Below are positions 53,920 to 63,217 of a DNA stretch of 64,000 nt, piece by piece; the first letter of the stretch is position 1, and each line of letters starts with the position of its first letter. The notes below the pieces were generated by a model. That model was not told the DNA's origin. It made no database searches and saw only the letters and a program-made list of their open reading frames with translations. A program made the translations under genes and the position numbers. The stretch is from contig NZ_WWFG01000001.1 in NCBI RefSeq assembly GCF_026127265.1, positions 3,337,501 through 3,401,500 on the forward strand, read 5' to 3'. The stretch comes from Nostoc sp. KVJ3 (GTDB lineage Bacteria > Cyanobacteriota > Cyanobacteriia > Cyanobacteriales > Nostocaceae).

Positions 53920-55092
53920 GTGATGATGAGAGAAAAATTAAAGATATCACTGCTGGTATGGAATTTATCAACTAATGATGGTTTTATTCGTGCATCTTTA
54001 TTAAAAAAAGCCCTGCTCAAATTAGGCTATAAAGTGCAAATATTCGGATTTTTATTTGATAAAGAGTTATATAAAGCGATCTCTTCTGAAGATCAAGTAT
54101 ATTCTGTCAGTGGCTCAAATTATCCAGATTTTTTTAAATCTATTAGTGAAATTCTCAAAATTATTGATGGAGATATTATTTATGCAATCAAACCTCAGCC
54201 AGCAAGTTTTGGTGTTGCACTTTTAAAGAAACTCTATAGCAAAATACCAGTTATTTTAGATATAGATGACTGGGAACTTAGCTGGTATGGTGGCGACAAA
54301 TGGCATTATCGTCCTACACTCAAACAGTTAGCGAGGGATTTACTTAAAAAAGATGGAGTTTTGAGATCGCCTAATCATCCTTTGTATTTGAAATGGATGG
54401 AAGGTTTGGTGAATCAAGCTAATGCAGTAACCGTACATACTAGCTTTTTGCAGCAGCGTTTTGGCGGTCAGTTTGTTCCCAATGGTAAAGATACCTCCTT
54501 ATTTGACCCGACTCGATACAATTCTGAAGAAAGTAGAAGTCGTTATGGTTTATCTGAATATCGAATTTTAATGTTTCCTGGTGCGCCAAGACCTTATAAA
54601 GGTCTAGAAGATGTTCTGATAGCACTAGATAAAATTAATCAGCCAGACTTAAGACTAGTGATTGTGGGTGGTAGTCCTTATGATAATTATGATGAGCAAC
54701 TTCAACAAAAGTGGGGACGCTGGATTATCAAATTGCCAAATTATCCAGCTGATATTATGCCTGATTTGGTAGCAGCAGCTCACATCGTAGTCGTTCCCCA
54801 GCGAGATACCCCAGAAACTCGCGCTCAATTTCCCTTAAAGTTGACAGATGGCATGGCAATGGCTAAACCTATATTATCAACACGCGTTGGAGATATTCCC
54901 AAAATCTTAGGTGATACTGGTTATTTAGTCGAGCCAGCTTGTCCTGAACAGATTACAGAACAGATTCAATTGATTTTTGAGAATTTAGAGTCCGCAAATC
55001 AGCAAGGTATCAAGGCAAGACAAAGATGTGTGGAACTCTATAGTATAGAGGCGATGTCTTCTGTACTAGAGTCGGTAATTACTCGGTTGTAA
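53920..55092 (+). CDS. GT4-family glycosyltransferase
   Basis: A 390-aa GT-B enzyme. The C-terminal half has the GT4 pattern MFPGAPRPYKGLEDVLIALD, then VVPQRDTPETRAQFPLKLTD (E-x7-E-like). The N-terminal acceptor domain (1-180) contains WELSWYGGDKWH. The start is ambiguous among GTG 53920, ATG 53923 and ATG 53926. It follows the previous gene by 19 bp. Confidence 0.85.
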   Translation: MMMREKLKISLLVWNLSTNDGFIRASLLKKALLKLGYKVQIFGFLFDKELYKAISSEDQVYSVSGSNYPDFFKSISEILKIIDGDIIYAIKPQPASFGVALLKKLYSKIPVILDIDDWELSWYGGDKWHYRPTLKQLARDLLKKDGVLRSPNHPLYLKWMEGLVNQANAVTVHTSFLQQRFGGQFVPNGKDTSLFDPTRYNSEESRSRYGLSEYRILMFPGAPRPYKGLEDVLIALDKINQPDLRLVIVGGSPYDNYDEQLQQKWGRWIIKLPNYPADIMPDLVAAAHIVVVPQRDTPETRAQFPLKLTDGMAMAKPILSTRVGDIPKILGDTGYLVEPACPEQITEQIQLIFENLESANQQGIKARQRCVELYSIEAMSSVLESVITRL

Positions 55093-55319
55093 ATATTAAT
55101 AGGGCATAGGGCATTGAAAAAGAGATTTTGATTTCCTGATTGTGCCAAATTAATATTTTATTTGGAAGAATCTCTAGAAGGTGATGTTGTAGGAATTTAA
55201 CTATATTTTAACGGGGTTGAGATATGAAAATTATTTAGTTTGATTTCTTTCATAATTAGCTATTTTCGCAAGTAATTGGGAAATAATTTTAATCCGTAAA
55301 AGTGGCATAATAATACCCC

Positions 55320-57641
55320 ATGTCTACCAGAAAACTACTATTAAGATTTGCTAAACCCTATCCAGGTTTAATTATCCTAACAATATTGTTAGGATTTTCT
55401 GGAGCTTTATTTAATGGCATCAGCACAGCTTTAATTGTGCCAGTAGTTTTAAAGATTGTCGGGCAAGAAGTAGATTTAAGTACTGCCCCTCCCATCTTAA
55501 AAAGAATGATATCTCCCTTTGATAATACTCCAGAAAGTTACCGGATAGGAGTAATGGCTGGGGCGATTATATTTACAATTCTTTTAAAAAACCTAGCTAC
55601 TTATGCCAGTTCGTTAGCATCAAGTTCTTTAACCCGAAAACTGACATCAGATATGCGCGAAACCGGGTTAAAGTTATTACTAGAAATTGATATAGATTAT
55701 TATGCCAAGACGAAGGTTGGTGATTTAATCAACCGTCTTGGTGGAGAAATTGGCCGGGCTGCAAGTGCTATAGGTAGTACAGTCAAGATAGTTATCTTAG
55801 GAATCACAATTTTAGTTTTTGTTGCTTTACTGCTGTCAATTTCTTGGCAGTTGACAATTGCCTCTACGTTTTTGCTGTCGTTGGTGACATTAGTAAATCA
55901 GTATGCCATTTCTCGATCTAAAAGTTTTGGTAAGCAGCTGAGTGAAATGTCTAGAGCATATTCAATCTCTGTGCTAGAGACTTTAAACGGAATTCGATTG
56001 GTAAAGGCGACGGGAAATGAAGAAAAAGAATATCAACGGATTCAAAAACTAATTCGCGATCGCGAATTAGCAGATTTCCAATCTCAAGTTAATTCGGAAA
56101 TAATTACACCTCTGAGTGAGGTGATGGGGATTACAGCTTTACTACTGATTGTACTTTTAAGCAAAACCTTCTTTGCTAACCAGATTTCTTCTCTTTCCAC
56201 CGTACTGCTGACATATTTATTAGTATTGCTGCGAGTGCTGCCATTGATTTCTCAGCTAAATACTATTCGCAGCAACTTTGCCAGTACCGCCGCCAGTGTG
56301 GATGTTACCAATGATTTTTTAAGCCTACACGATAAGCCATTCATGAGCCAGGGTAAACTTCCCTACACAAAATTACAAGAGGGAGTGTCTTTTAATTCTC
56401 TTTGCTTTGCCTACCCAGGCCATGAAAAGTTGGTACTTAAAGATGTAAGTTTATATTTACCGCATGGCACAACCTTAGCATTAGTAGGTAGCTCTGGTGC
56501 TGGTAAATCGACTTTAGCAGACCTTTTGCCCAGGTTTTATGACCCAGTTGCTGGCAGTATTACCATTGACGGCATCGATTTGCGGGAGTTCGATCTTGTA
56601 TCCCTACGGAAGCGGATGGGGATTGTTAGTCAAGATACCTTTCTTTTTAATGACTCGGTGCAGAACAACATCGCTTATGGGCGAGCAGAGGCTACTGAGG
56701 ATGAAATTATTACAGCCGCAAAACGGGCAAATGCTTATGAGTTTATTAGCAAATTGCCTCAAGGATTTGATACCTTCATTGGCGATCGCGGTGTCATGTT
56801 ATCTGGTGGACAAAGGCAAAGATTAGCGATCGCCCGCGCCCTCCTGCAAAATCCCGAAATTCTGATTTTAGATGAAGCCACCAGCGCTTTAGATACCGTT
56901 TCGGAACGCTTAGTACAATCGGCACTCGACGATCTTAGTCGCGATCGCACCACCCTTGTAATTGCTCACCGCCTTTCCACAGTCCAAAAAGCCAATCAAA
57001 TAGCCGTTTTAGATCAAGGACAGGTGGTAGAAGTGGGAACCCATGAAGAACTTTTACAAAAAGGTGCTTACTACTCCCGCCTTTACTCAATGCAATTTAG
57101 CGATCGCCCTGATAAAAACCTGATTCAAACAAAAATTATTAAGGCAATGCGCCTAAACTCAAAGAAATTTGTTGAACGTCCTGAAGCCGCTACTAAACAC
57201 AATCAAAGCTTGCTCCGCATCTCTCACGAAATTCGGACACAGTTGAACTCGATGATTGGGTTCCTACGCTTATTACTTGATGATCTGGTAGACGATTCCG
57301 AAGAACGGCACAAATTAATTGAAGACTCTTACAAATCAGCCTGGAGAATTCTCAACACCATTGATATTTTTGAAGATGTGATTAACTTGCAAATCAGGGG
57401 TCAGATTCTCTCAATCTCTGACCAAAATCAAAATGTCATCAGCAACTATTATCAAACCTTTAATCATCTCGCCGTTGAGTTTAGAACTTCTCTTAATCTG
57501 ATCTTTAGCTCTCTTCGTTCTATAACCGATGATTTAACAGATACTCCCCAAGAGCCAAATGAATTAATTAGTGAAAGTTATACCTCTGCTATATGTCTAC
57601 TCGATAATTTAGAAAAATTTGAGAATAGTATTAATGTCTAA
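55320..57641 (+). CDS. ABC exporter with C-terminal HisKA-like (DHp) domain
   Basis: A 773-aa fusion. Residues 1-330 form six membrane helices of an MsbA/LipA-type exporter. Residues 345-600 are an ATPase with Walker A GSSGAGKST (about 390-398), signature LSGGQRQRLAIARAL and Walker B ILILDEATSALD. Residues 625-690 contain LLRISHEIRTQLNSMIGFLR, the H-box of histidine-kinase dimerisation domains (His636), then a helix pair. A second degenerate copy 83 residues later reads AVEFRTSLN, with Val719 in place of His. No HATPase domain follows. It probably flips or exports the glycan made by this cluster and may be controlled by phosphorylation. Confidence 0.9.
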   Translation: MSTRKLLLRFAKPYPGLIILTILLGFSGALFNGISTALIVPVVLKIVGQEVDLSTAPPILKRMISPFDNTPESYRIGVMAGAIIFTILLKNLATYASSLASSSLTRKLTSDMRETGLKLLLEIDIDYYAKTKVGDLINRLGGEIGRAASAIGSTVKIVILGITILVFVALLLSISWQLTIASTFLLSLVTLVNQYAISRSKSFGKQLSEMSRAYSISVLETLNGIRLVKATGNEEKEYQRIQKLIRDRELADFQSQVNSEIITPLSEVMGITALLLIVLLSKTFFANQISSLSTVLLTYLLVLLRVLPLISQLNTIRSNFASTAASVDVTNDFLSLHDKPFMSQGKLPYTKLQEGVSFNSLCFAYPGHEKLVLKDVSLYLPHGTTLALVGSSGAGKSTLADLLPRFYDPVAGSITIDGIDLREFDLVSLRKRMGIVSQDTFLFNDSVQNNIAYGRAEATEDEIITAAKRANAYEFISKLPQGFDTFIGDRGVMLSGGQRQRLAIARALLQNPEILILDEATSALDTVSERLVQSALDDLSRDRTTLVIAHRLSTVQKANQIAVLDQGQVVEVGTHEELLQKGAYYSRLYSMQFSDRPDKNLIQTKIIKAMRLNSKKFVERPEAATKHNQSLLRISHEIRTQLNSMIGFLRLLLDDLVDDSEERHKLIEDSYKSAWRILNTIDIFEDVINLQIRGQILSISDQNQNVISNYYQTFNHLAVEFRTSLNLIFSSLRSITDDLTDTPQEPNELISESYTSAICLLDNLEKFENSINV

Positions 57642-57646
57642 AATGT

Positions 57647-58858
57647 ATGGAAAATAATATTTTAAAAAAACATTACATTTTTTTTATTGGTGAAGAGTTA
57701 CCCCAGCCAGAAGCTCACCTAGTCCAGTCTACAAATGCAGCTAACGCCGCCGCTAACTTGGGCTATTCAACAGTTTTGGTATATTATGAAAAAGGATTAA
57801 AAGCGATTAACCCAGTTAATTTAGTGCGTCCTTTTCAACCTAAGCAAACACCAATAGAACTTATTGAATATTACAATCTCCATGAAAAATTAAAAGTTGC
57901 TCCCTTAGCAATGCCTTGGCCAATCGACTATTTTCGGAGCAAATTTACTGACTCTAACACCATTGCTAGCAAATATTATTTACCATTTTACATACTTCCA
58001 ACCACTAAACTTGTCCACAGTCGCAACTGGAATTTTATCAAAGCTGCCATCAGAAATGGCATTCCGGCAATTTATGAACACCACCATCATGAAGAAAAAC
58101 CATTTGAGCTAGAAATTGTCACAAATCCGTTATTGCAAATTGCTGTCACAGTTGTAGACACAATTCGCGAAAGCATGATTAAAAATGGAATGCCGCCAGA
58201 GAAGGTAATTACTCTACACAACGGTTTTAATCGTTTATTTATGCAGAGACAACCAGAAAAAGCAGCAGAATGGCGGAAAAAACTATTGCAAGAGGAAAAC
58301 CAACATTTAGTAGTTTATGCGGGAGCATTACAGCAATTTAAAGGTATTGATGTACTAATTGATGTGGCTAGTGAAATGCCTAATGTACAATTTGTCTGTG
58401 CAGGTGGTAAGCCAGGAGAAGTTGAATATTATCAGCAATTAGTAAAAGAAAAACAGGTTAATAATATTAAATTTTTGGGTTATATTTTGCATAATGAGTT
58501 AGCATCTTTGCTACAAGCAGCCGATGTTTTAGCTCACCCTCATTGTTCGGGAAAAGCCGCAACTTTCACATCTCCATTAAAGCTGTTTGACTACTTCGCC
58601 TCTGGAACACCCATTGTCTCGACAGAAATTCCATCATTAGTTGAGTTTCAAGATACTCAAGCGATCGCTGCTTGGTGTGAACCAGATAACCCCAGTAAAT
58701 TTGCTGAAAGTCTGAAGCGGGTTTTAGAAACTCATCCCAGAAAAATAGAAGGTTATCCCGATAGTATCAATTTTGTTCAGCAGTTCTCTTGGGAGAATCG
58801 AGCGGCAAAAATCCTTAGTTATGTTGATGAACCTCTGCTTCCTCAACTTATTATGTAA
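57647..58858 (+). CDS. GT4-family glycosyltransferase
   Basis: A 403-aa GT-B enzyme. It has the LVVYAGALQQFKGIDVLIDV sugar-binding segment and the HPHCSGKAATFTSPLKLFDY ending, with a later E-type catalytic residue. It begins five bases after the ABC exporter gene, implying coupled translation and a shared pathway. Confidence 0.86.
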   Translation: MENNILKKHYIFFIGEELPQPEAHLVQSTNAANAAANLGYSTVLVYYEKGLKAINPVNLVRPFQPKQTPIELIEYYNLHEKLKVAPLAMPWPIDYFRSKFTDSNTIASKYYLPFYILPTTKLVHSRNWNFIKAAIRNGIPAIYEHHHHEEKPFELEIVTNPLLQIAVTVVDTIRESMIKNGMPPEKVITLHNGFNRLFMQRQPEKAAEWRKKLLQEENQHLVVYAGALQQFKGIDVLIDVASEMPNVQFVCAGGKPGEVEYYQQLVKEKQVNNIKFLGYILHNELASLLQAADVLAHPHCSGKAATFTSPLKLFDYFASGTPIVSTEIPSLVEFQDTQAIAAWCEPDNPSKFAESLKRVLETHPRKIEGYPDSINFVQQFSWENRAAKILSYVDEPLLPQLIM

Positions 58859-58906
58859 TGAAAAATGGGTCATATTAAGTCAAATGATCAATGACAAATA
58901 ACTAAA

Positions 58907-59866
58907 ATGACTATCAAAACTGTAGGCATGATTAGCAGCTATCGAGGTTTAGAAACTAGAGCCGATTGGCTGTGGCAACAAACCCCGAATCAATTTGGAG
59001 TTTGGGGCAATATGCAAATGCAAGCATTAGCTGCAAAACCAGATTTTTTATTGATGTATCAATTTGATTTTCCCCAAGCAGCACCGCAAAAATCTTGGTT
59101 TGATAGCTTACGCCGGGGGCAGCAAAAATCAGTAGTAAATGTTGATTCTCAACTGCGAGGTGTCAACAAAGAACGGATTATTTATTTACTAAGAGAACCG
59201 CCTTTAGATGAAATTGTCGAAATAACGAATCATAATTACCAACAAGCCCAGAAGTATTGCGGCTACATTTCTGGGCCCGATGATTTTGCTCCGACTCCCG
59301 ACTATATGCCAGCTATTTGGTATCACTCAAATTCATTTCAAGATTTAAATGAAATGCCGCCTCCCCGAAAAGTTGCCCCATGTAGTTGGATTACTTCAGG
59401 AATTAGCCGCACAGCCAACCATCGCCAGCGTTTAGACTTTTTGCAATCTCTACAATCTAGTGGCATTAAGTTTGATTTATACGGGCGTAACTTACCAGAA
59501 TCGGCGAAACAGTCGGGAGAGCTAGGTAATAAGTGGTATGGGATGGCACCATACTATTACAATCTGGCAATTGAAAATTATGCTGATAATAATTGGTATG
59601 TGAGTGAAAAACTTTGGGATAGTTTACTTGCATGGTGTCTACCAATTTACTATGGTGGCCCGGCTGCTGACAAATTATTGCCACCTGGTAGTTTTTTGCG
59701 GTTGCCCAGTTTAGATGAAAAAGGCATTGCCTACATTCAAGAAGTGACAGCTACACCTGATGCTTGGTATGCAGCCAAAGATGCGATCGCAGAAGCACGT
59801 CAAATCATTTTACACAAATTAAACTTACTTAACTGGTTATCAAACTTTGTCGATCAACACTCATAA
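58907..59866 (+). CDS. GT10-like fucosyltransferase
   Basis: A 319-aa enzyme. The C-terminal NWYVSEKLWDSLLAWCLPIY then YGG is the signature of alpha-1,3/1,4-fucosyltransferases of family GT10, which use GDP-fucose. The N-terminal half is divergent. With the GT11-like enzyme at the start of the cluster, it suggests a fucosylated surface glycan. Confidence 0.82.
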   Translation: MTIKTVGMISSYRGLETRADWLWQQTPNQFGVWGNMQMQALAAKPDFLLMYQFDFPQAAPQKSWFDSLRRGQQKSVVNVDSQLRGVNKERIIYLLREPPLDEIVEITNHNYQQAQKYCGYISGPDDFAPTPDYMPAIWYHSNSFQDLNEMPPPRKVAPCSWITSGISRTANHRQRLDFLQSLQSSGIKFDLYGRNLPESAKQSGELGNKWYGMAPYYYNLAIENYADNNWYVSEKLWDSLLAWCLPIYYGGPAADKLLPPGSFLRLPSLDEKGIAYIQEVTATPDAWYAAKDAIAEARQIILHKLNLLNWLSNFVDQHS

Positions 59867-59869
59867 ATT

Positions 59870-60850
59870 ATGAATGGTATTTGTACCCTTGGCAATGATT
59901 ACGTTTTCGATCAACTGGTGGCTTTGCTCAACAGTATCGATGTTATCTTGGGATCAGAAACTCCTGTTTGCATTTATCCTTTTGACGATCGGACACAACG
60001 AATTGCTGATGAAATAGCTAAACGTCCTAATGTATTTCTTTACGATAATCAAGAATCAATCGACCTCTGGGATCGATTTATGTTCTCAGCAGCACCAGAA
60101 CGATTAAATCGTAGTAAATCACGTTTGTATGGCGCTCACCGTCGTTTTTGTGCATTTGATGGGCCCTTCGATAAGTTTATCTATTTAGATGCAGATACTT
60201 TGGTGATGAACTCTCTGGCAGGGGTGTTTGAAAAGCTAGATACTTATGATTTTGTTGTCTACGATTTCCAATTTAAAGACGTTAGTAAAATCTATAATGT
60301 TAGTTCTCCAAAATTACTAGAAATTTTTGAGCAAAAACGCATTGATTCCGAAATATTCTGCTCAGGATTTTATGGTTCTAAACGAGGGATGTTTAACTCA
60401 GAACAAAGAGATTGGCTAATATCCAATTTACAAAATGGTGAGTCAGAAATTTTGTATGGCGGTGCTGGCGAGCAACCATTAATAAACTATATGGTAATGA
60501 GGTCTAATCTTTCTATTTATAACTTTGCTCGCCAACTCCCAGATCATGAAAAAACAGGATGTTCTGCCACATCTAAGCATTTTGAGGAACGAGAAAACCT
60601 GCTTTATGACAAAGGTAATCGACTAACTTACATACATTATATTGGTATTCCTCCTAATATTAATCAAGCAGTCTGTGCTGGAGAAAATATTGAGTTTCCC
60701 TATCGAGATTTATTTCTCTACTATCGTTATTTACACGAACCGGAAAAGCGCCCAGTCTTTAAAAATCCTCCGAAAAGTTATGATGACGCTCCAGTACCAA
60801 ATTTACTCACCAGAGCTTTGCGAAAATTTAAGTTAATTAATCAAGGATAA
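59870..60850 (+). CDS. GT-A glycosyltransferase, paralogue 1 of 3
   Basis: A 326-aa protein beginning MNGICTLGNDYVFDQLVALL. The DxD motif is YLDADTLV (Asp107, Asp109), and FCSGFYGSKRG and LFLYYRYLHEPEKRP are shared with the other two copies. It starts three bases after the GT10-like gene. Related to nucleotide-diphospho-sugar transferases of unknown specificity. Confidence 0.8.
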   Translation: MNGICTLGNDYVFDQLVALLNSIDVILGSETPVCIYPFDDRTQRIADEIAKRPNVFLYDNQESIDLWDRFMFSAAPERLNRSKSRLYGAHRRFCAFDGPFDKFIYLDADTLVMNSLAGVFEKLDTYDFVVYDFQFKDVSKIYNVSSPKLLEIFEQKRIDSEIFCSGFYGSKRGMFNSEQRDWLISNLQNGESEILYGGAGEQPLINYMVMRSNLSIYNFARQLPDHEKTGCSATSKHFEERENLLYDKGNRLTYIHYIGIPPNINQAVCAGENIEFPYRDLFLYYRYLHEPEKRPVFKNPPKSYDDAPVPNLLTRALRKFKLINQG

Positions 60851-60853
60851 TTT

Positions 60854-61744
60854 ATGAGTAGGGGAATTTATATTGTTGCCAACGATCGTGTGATCGATAA
60901 TGCTATTGCCTTACTCAATAGCATTCGTACTTATGATCCCGAAGTAACCATTTATCTCATACCTTTTAATGAAAGTTATCACAAGGTAGCAGAGCAGCTT
61001 GCTACCTTACACAACGTGCAAATTTTTCCAGATTTAGAACTGATTGAGACATTTACTAAACGTATCGGAGAAATTTTTGATCGAGATTTTCTCGCCTTAC
61101 CCAACAAAATGCGTAAACTTGTCGCATGGTTTGGCCCTTTAGATGAATTTATTTATATTGATACAGATATTGTCGTTTTTGAAAAAATTGCCGACAATTT
61201 AGACAAACTTTCAGAAGTCGATTTCTTCTGTTGTGATTACCATCATGTCAATGACAAGCTGCGAAATATCTTTTCCCCATTTCTGAAAGAGCAGCAGATT
61301 TTTTCTGATGCCCAACTTCAAGATGTTTTCAACAGTGGCTTCTGGGCTTCGAGAAAAGGAGTTATTACTGAAGAACAGATGGATGAAGCTTTGCGCGAGT
61401 GTTCAGCACATCGCGAATATTTCGATTTTTCGGAAGGAGTTACAGATCAACCAATTTTAAATTATCTTGTTCTCAAACTGATTAACAAACGTGGGAATCT
61501 CGTCAAAATTCCTGGGGGAGGGCCTGGTAGTTGGGCAGGTTCGCAAAATTTCCAACAGCAAGATTACGTCCTCTATGATCGAGGACAACGATTAAAATAT
61601 CTCCACTGGGCTGGTACACGGATGAAAACTGGTAGTCCCTATTGGCAATTGTGGGAACACTATCGCTATCTCCATGAGGGGAAATTGGCCTTCATCCCTA
61701 AACTGACTCGCCGTTTCTTTCCCTTTGTTGCTGCCCGTACTTAA
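60854..61744 (+). CDS. GT-A glycosyltransferase, paralogue 2 of 3
   Basis: A 296-aa protein beginning MSRGIYIVANDRVIDNAIAL. The DxD is YIDTDIVV (Asp103, Asp105). The end of the fold includes LKYLHWAGTRMKTGSPYW. It is more divergent than copies 1 and 3. Start is three bases after copy 1. Confidence 0.8.
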   Translation: MSRGIYIVANDRVIDNAIALLNSIRTYDPEVTIYLIPFNESYHKVAEQLATLHNVQIFPDLELIETFTKRIGEIFDRDFLALPNKMRKLVAWFGPLDEFIYIDTDIVVFEKIADNLDKLSEVDFFCCDYHHVNDKLRNIFSPFLKEQQIFSDAQLQDVFNSGFWASRKGVITEEQMDEALRECSAHREYFDFSEGVTDQPILNYLVLKLINKRGNLVKIPGGGPGSWAGSQNFQQQDYVLYDRGQRLKYLHWAGTRMKTGSPYWQLWEHYRYLHEGKLAFIPKLTRRFFPFVAART

Positions 61745-61760
61745 TATTAGGAGGATCACA

Positions 61761-62798
61761 ATGATTGATGGTATCTACATCCTAGCCAATGATGTTGTCT
61801 ATGACCAATTAGTTGCGTTGCTCAACAGTATAGAAGCTAATGCTGGTAGGAAAATTCCTATTTGTATACTTCCATATAATCAGCGTTTAGATAAGGTGAA
61901 GGCAGAAATTGCATCTAGAGATAATGTCACCTTATTTGAAGATTCTGATTCTATAGCTTACTGGGATAACTTTGCGACTCAGATATGGAAAAATTATCCT
62001 AGAGCGCAAAAAACTTGGCGAGAGTGGGGTTTTCCAGAACTTTATGAGTTACCAATGCACCGCAAATTTTGTGCTGTGGATGGCCCCTTTGATAGATTTA
62101 TTTACTTTGATGCAGATACCTTGTTAATGGGGCCAGTAGATTATGTATATGAAAAATTAGATACATCTGATTGGGTAGTGAATGATTTTCAATATAAGTC
62201 AGACTTAAAATTTATTTTTGATGGCTCCTCAGAGCAAATACAGCAAATTTTTAACTCAGAAAACTTGCAAGATAAAGTATTTTGTGCTGGTTGGTTTGCC
62301 ACCAAGAAAAATATTTTTTCTCCAGCTATCAGAGCCGAATTAATCGAGAAATTAACATCAGGTGAGGCAGATGTCATGGCTTTTTTAGCGCCTGACCAAT
62401 CTTTATTTAACTACATGGTATTGAGAAGTGGAATTTCCTATTATAACTTTGCTTTTCATGACTGCGAACAGGCAACTGGTAATCACTGGAGTTCTCAATT
62501 TGATGTGGTAGATAATATCCTCTACGACCAAGGGCGGAGGTTGACCTACTTACACTATATGAGTATATCTTCTTCAGGTTTTGTGCGGCTTTGTGGGGGT
62601 GAAGATGTTGATATTCCTTACCGCGATGTTTTCTTATATTATCGCTATTTAAAATCACCTGAAAAACGCCCTCAAAGTTTTACCCGCCCAAGCCAGATAA
62701 AGCTTCTGCAAAATTCTACTAGTAGTTTTATTCAGCAAAGAGTGAACAATTTTAAACTAAACTATCGGAACTTCAAGGATAAAATTAATGGGTACTAA
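61761..62798 (+). CDS. GT-A glycosyltransferase, paralogue 3 of 3
   Basis: A 345-aa protein counted from the ATG at 61761, which has AGGAGGATC eight bases upstream; the longer frame from 61725 overlaps the previous gene and lacks an RBS. It begins MIDGIYILANDVVYDQLVAL and has DxD YFDADTLLMG (Asp117, Asp119). Closest to copy 1. It ends the cluster; the minus-strand gene follows 17 bp later. Confidence 0.82.
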   Translation: MIDGIYILANDVVYDQLVALLNSIEANAGRKIPICILPYNQRLDKVKAEIASRDNVTLFEDSDSIAYWDNFATQIWKNYPRAQKTWREWGFPELYELPMHRKFCAVDGPFDRFIYFDADTLLMGPVDYVYEKLDTSDWVVNDFQYKSDLKFIFDGSSEQIQQIFNSENLQDKVFCAGWFATKKNIFSPAIRAELIEKLTSGEADVMAFLAPDQSLFNYMVLRSGISYYNFAFHDCEQATGNHWSSQFDVVDNILYDQGRRLTYLHYMSISSSGFVRLCGGEDVDIPYRDVFLYYRYLKSPEKRPQSFTRPSQIKLLQNSTSSFIQQRVNNFKLNYRNFKDKINGY

Positions 62799-62814
62799 TA
62801 ACATCGTTATCAAT

Positions 62815-63189
62815 CTAAGAAAAAGAATCTAAATCTAAAGATTGCATCCCTTCGCGTTCTATAAAGGTCATCATACTTCCCAATTGCAACCAAACTAATA
62901 AACAAGTAAACAGGCTAATTGGTAGACCAACTCCTAAAGCCAAGGTGGAGGGAAAGCCAAATATCTCTAAGCCTGAAGACAGAAATAGACAAGTACCGCC
63001 AGTTATGCCGATAAATGGCACAAGTAATTGTTTCAGTGAGGAACGCGGTTTAATATTTTCGGCTCGCTCGCTTGGCCAGTTCTGCACAATTACTTTCAAA
63101 GTGCCAGATAATGCTAAACCAGATGTTAATGCTGTCAAAAAGCCAACGAGTAAGAGAAAATAGGGTGGTTGTAGGGGAAAATAGTACAT
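62815..63189 (-). CDS. Conserved membrane protein, three helices (124 aa)
   Basis: A 124-aa protein with three hydrophobic helices (about 8-28, 53-75, 80-102) and a charged loop (NWPSERAENIKPRSS). Family unknown to me, probably cyanobacterial. It lies 28 bp after the kinase-like gene on the same strand and may be its partner. Confidence 0.7.
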   Translation of the reverse strand: MYYFPLQPPYFLLLVGFLTALTSGLALSGTLKVIVQNWPSERAENIKPRSSLKQLLVPFIGITGGTCLFLSSGLEIFGFPSTLALGVGLPISLFTCLLVWLQLGSMMTFIEREGMQSLDLDSFS

Positions 63190-63217
63190 TAAAACTCCTG
63201 ATTTATATTAAATGTTT

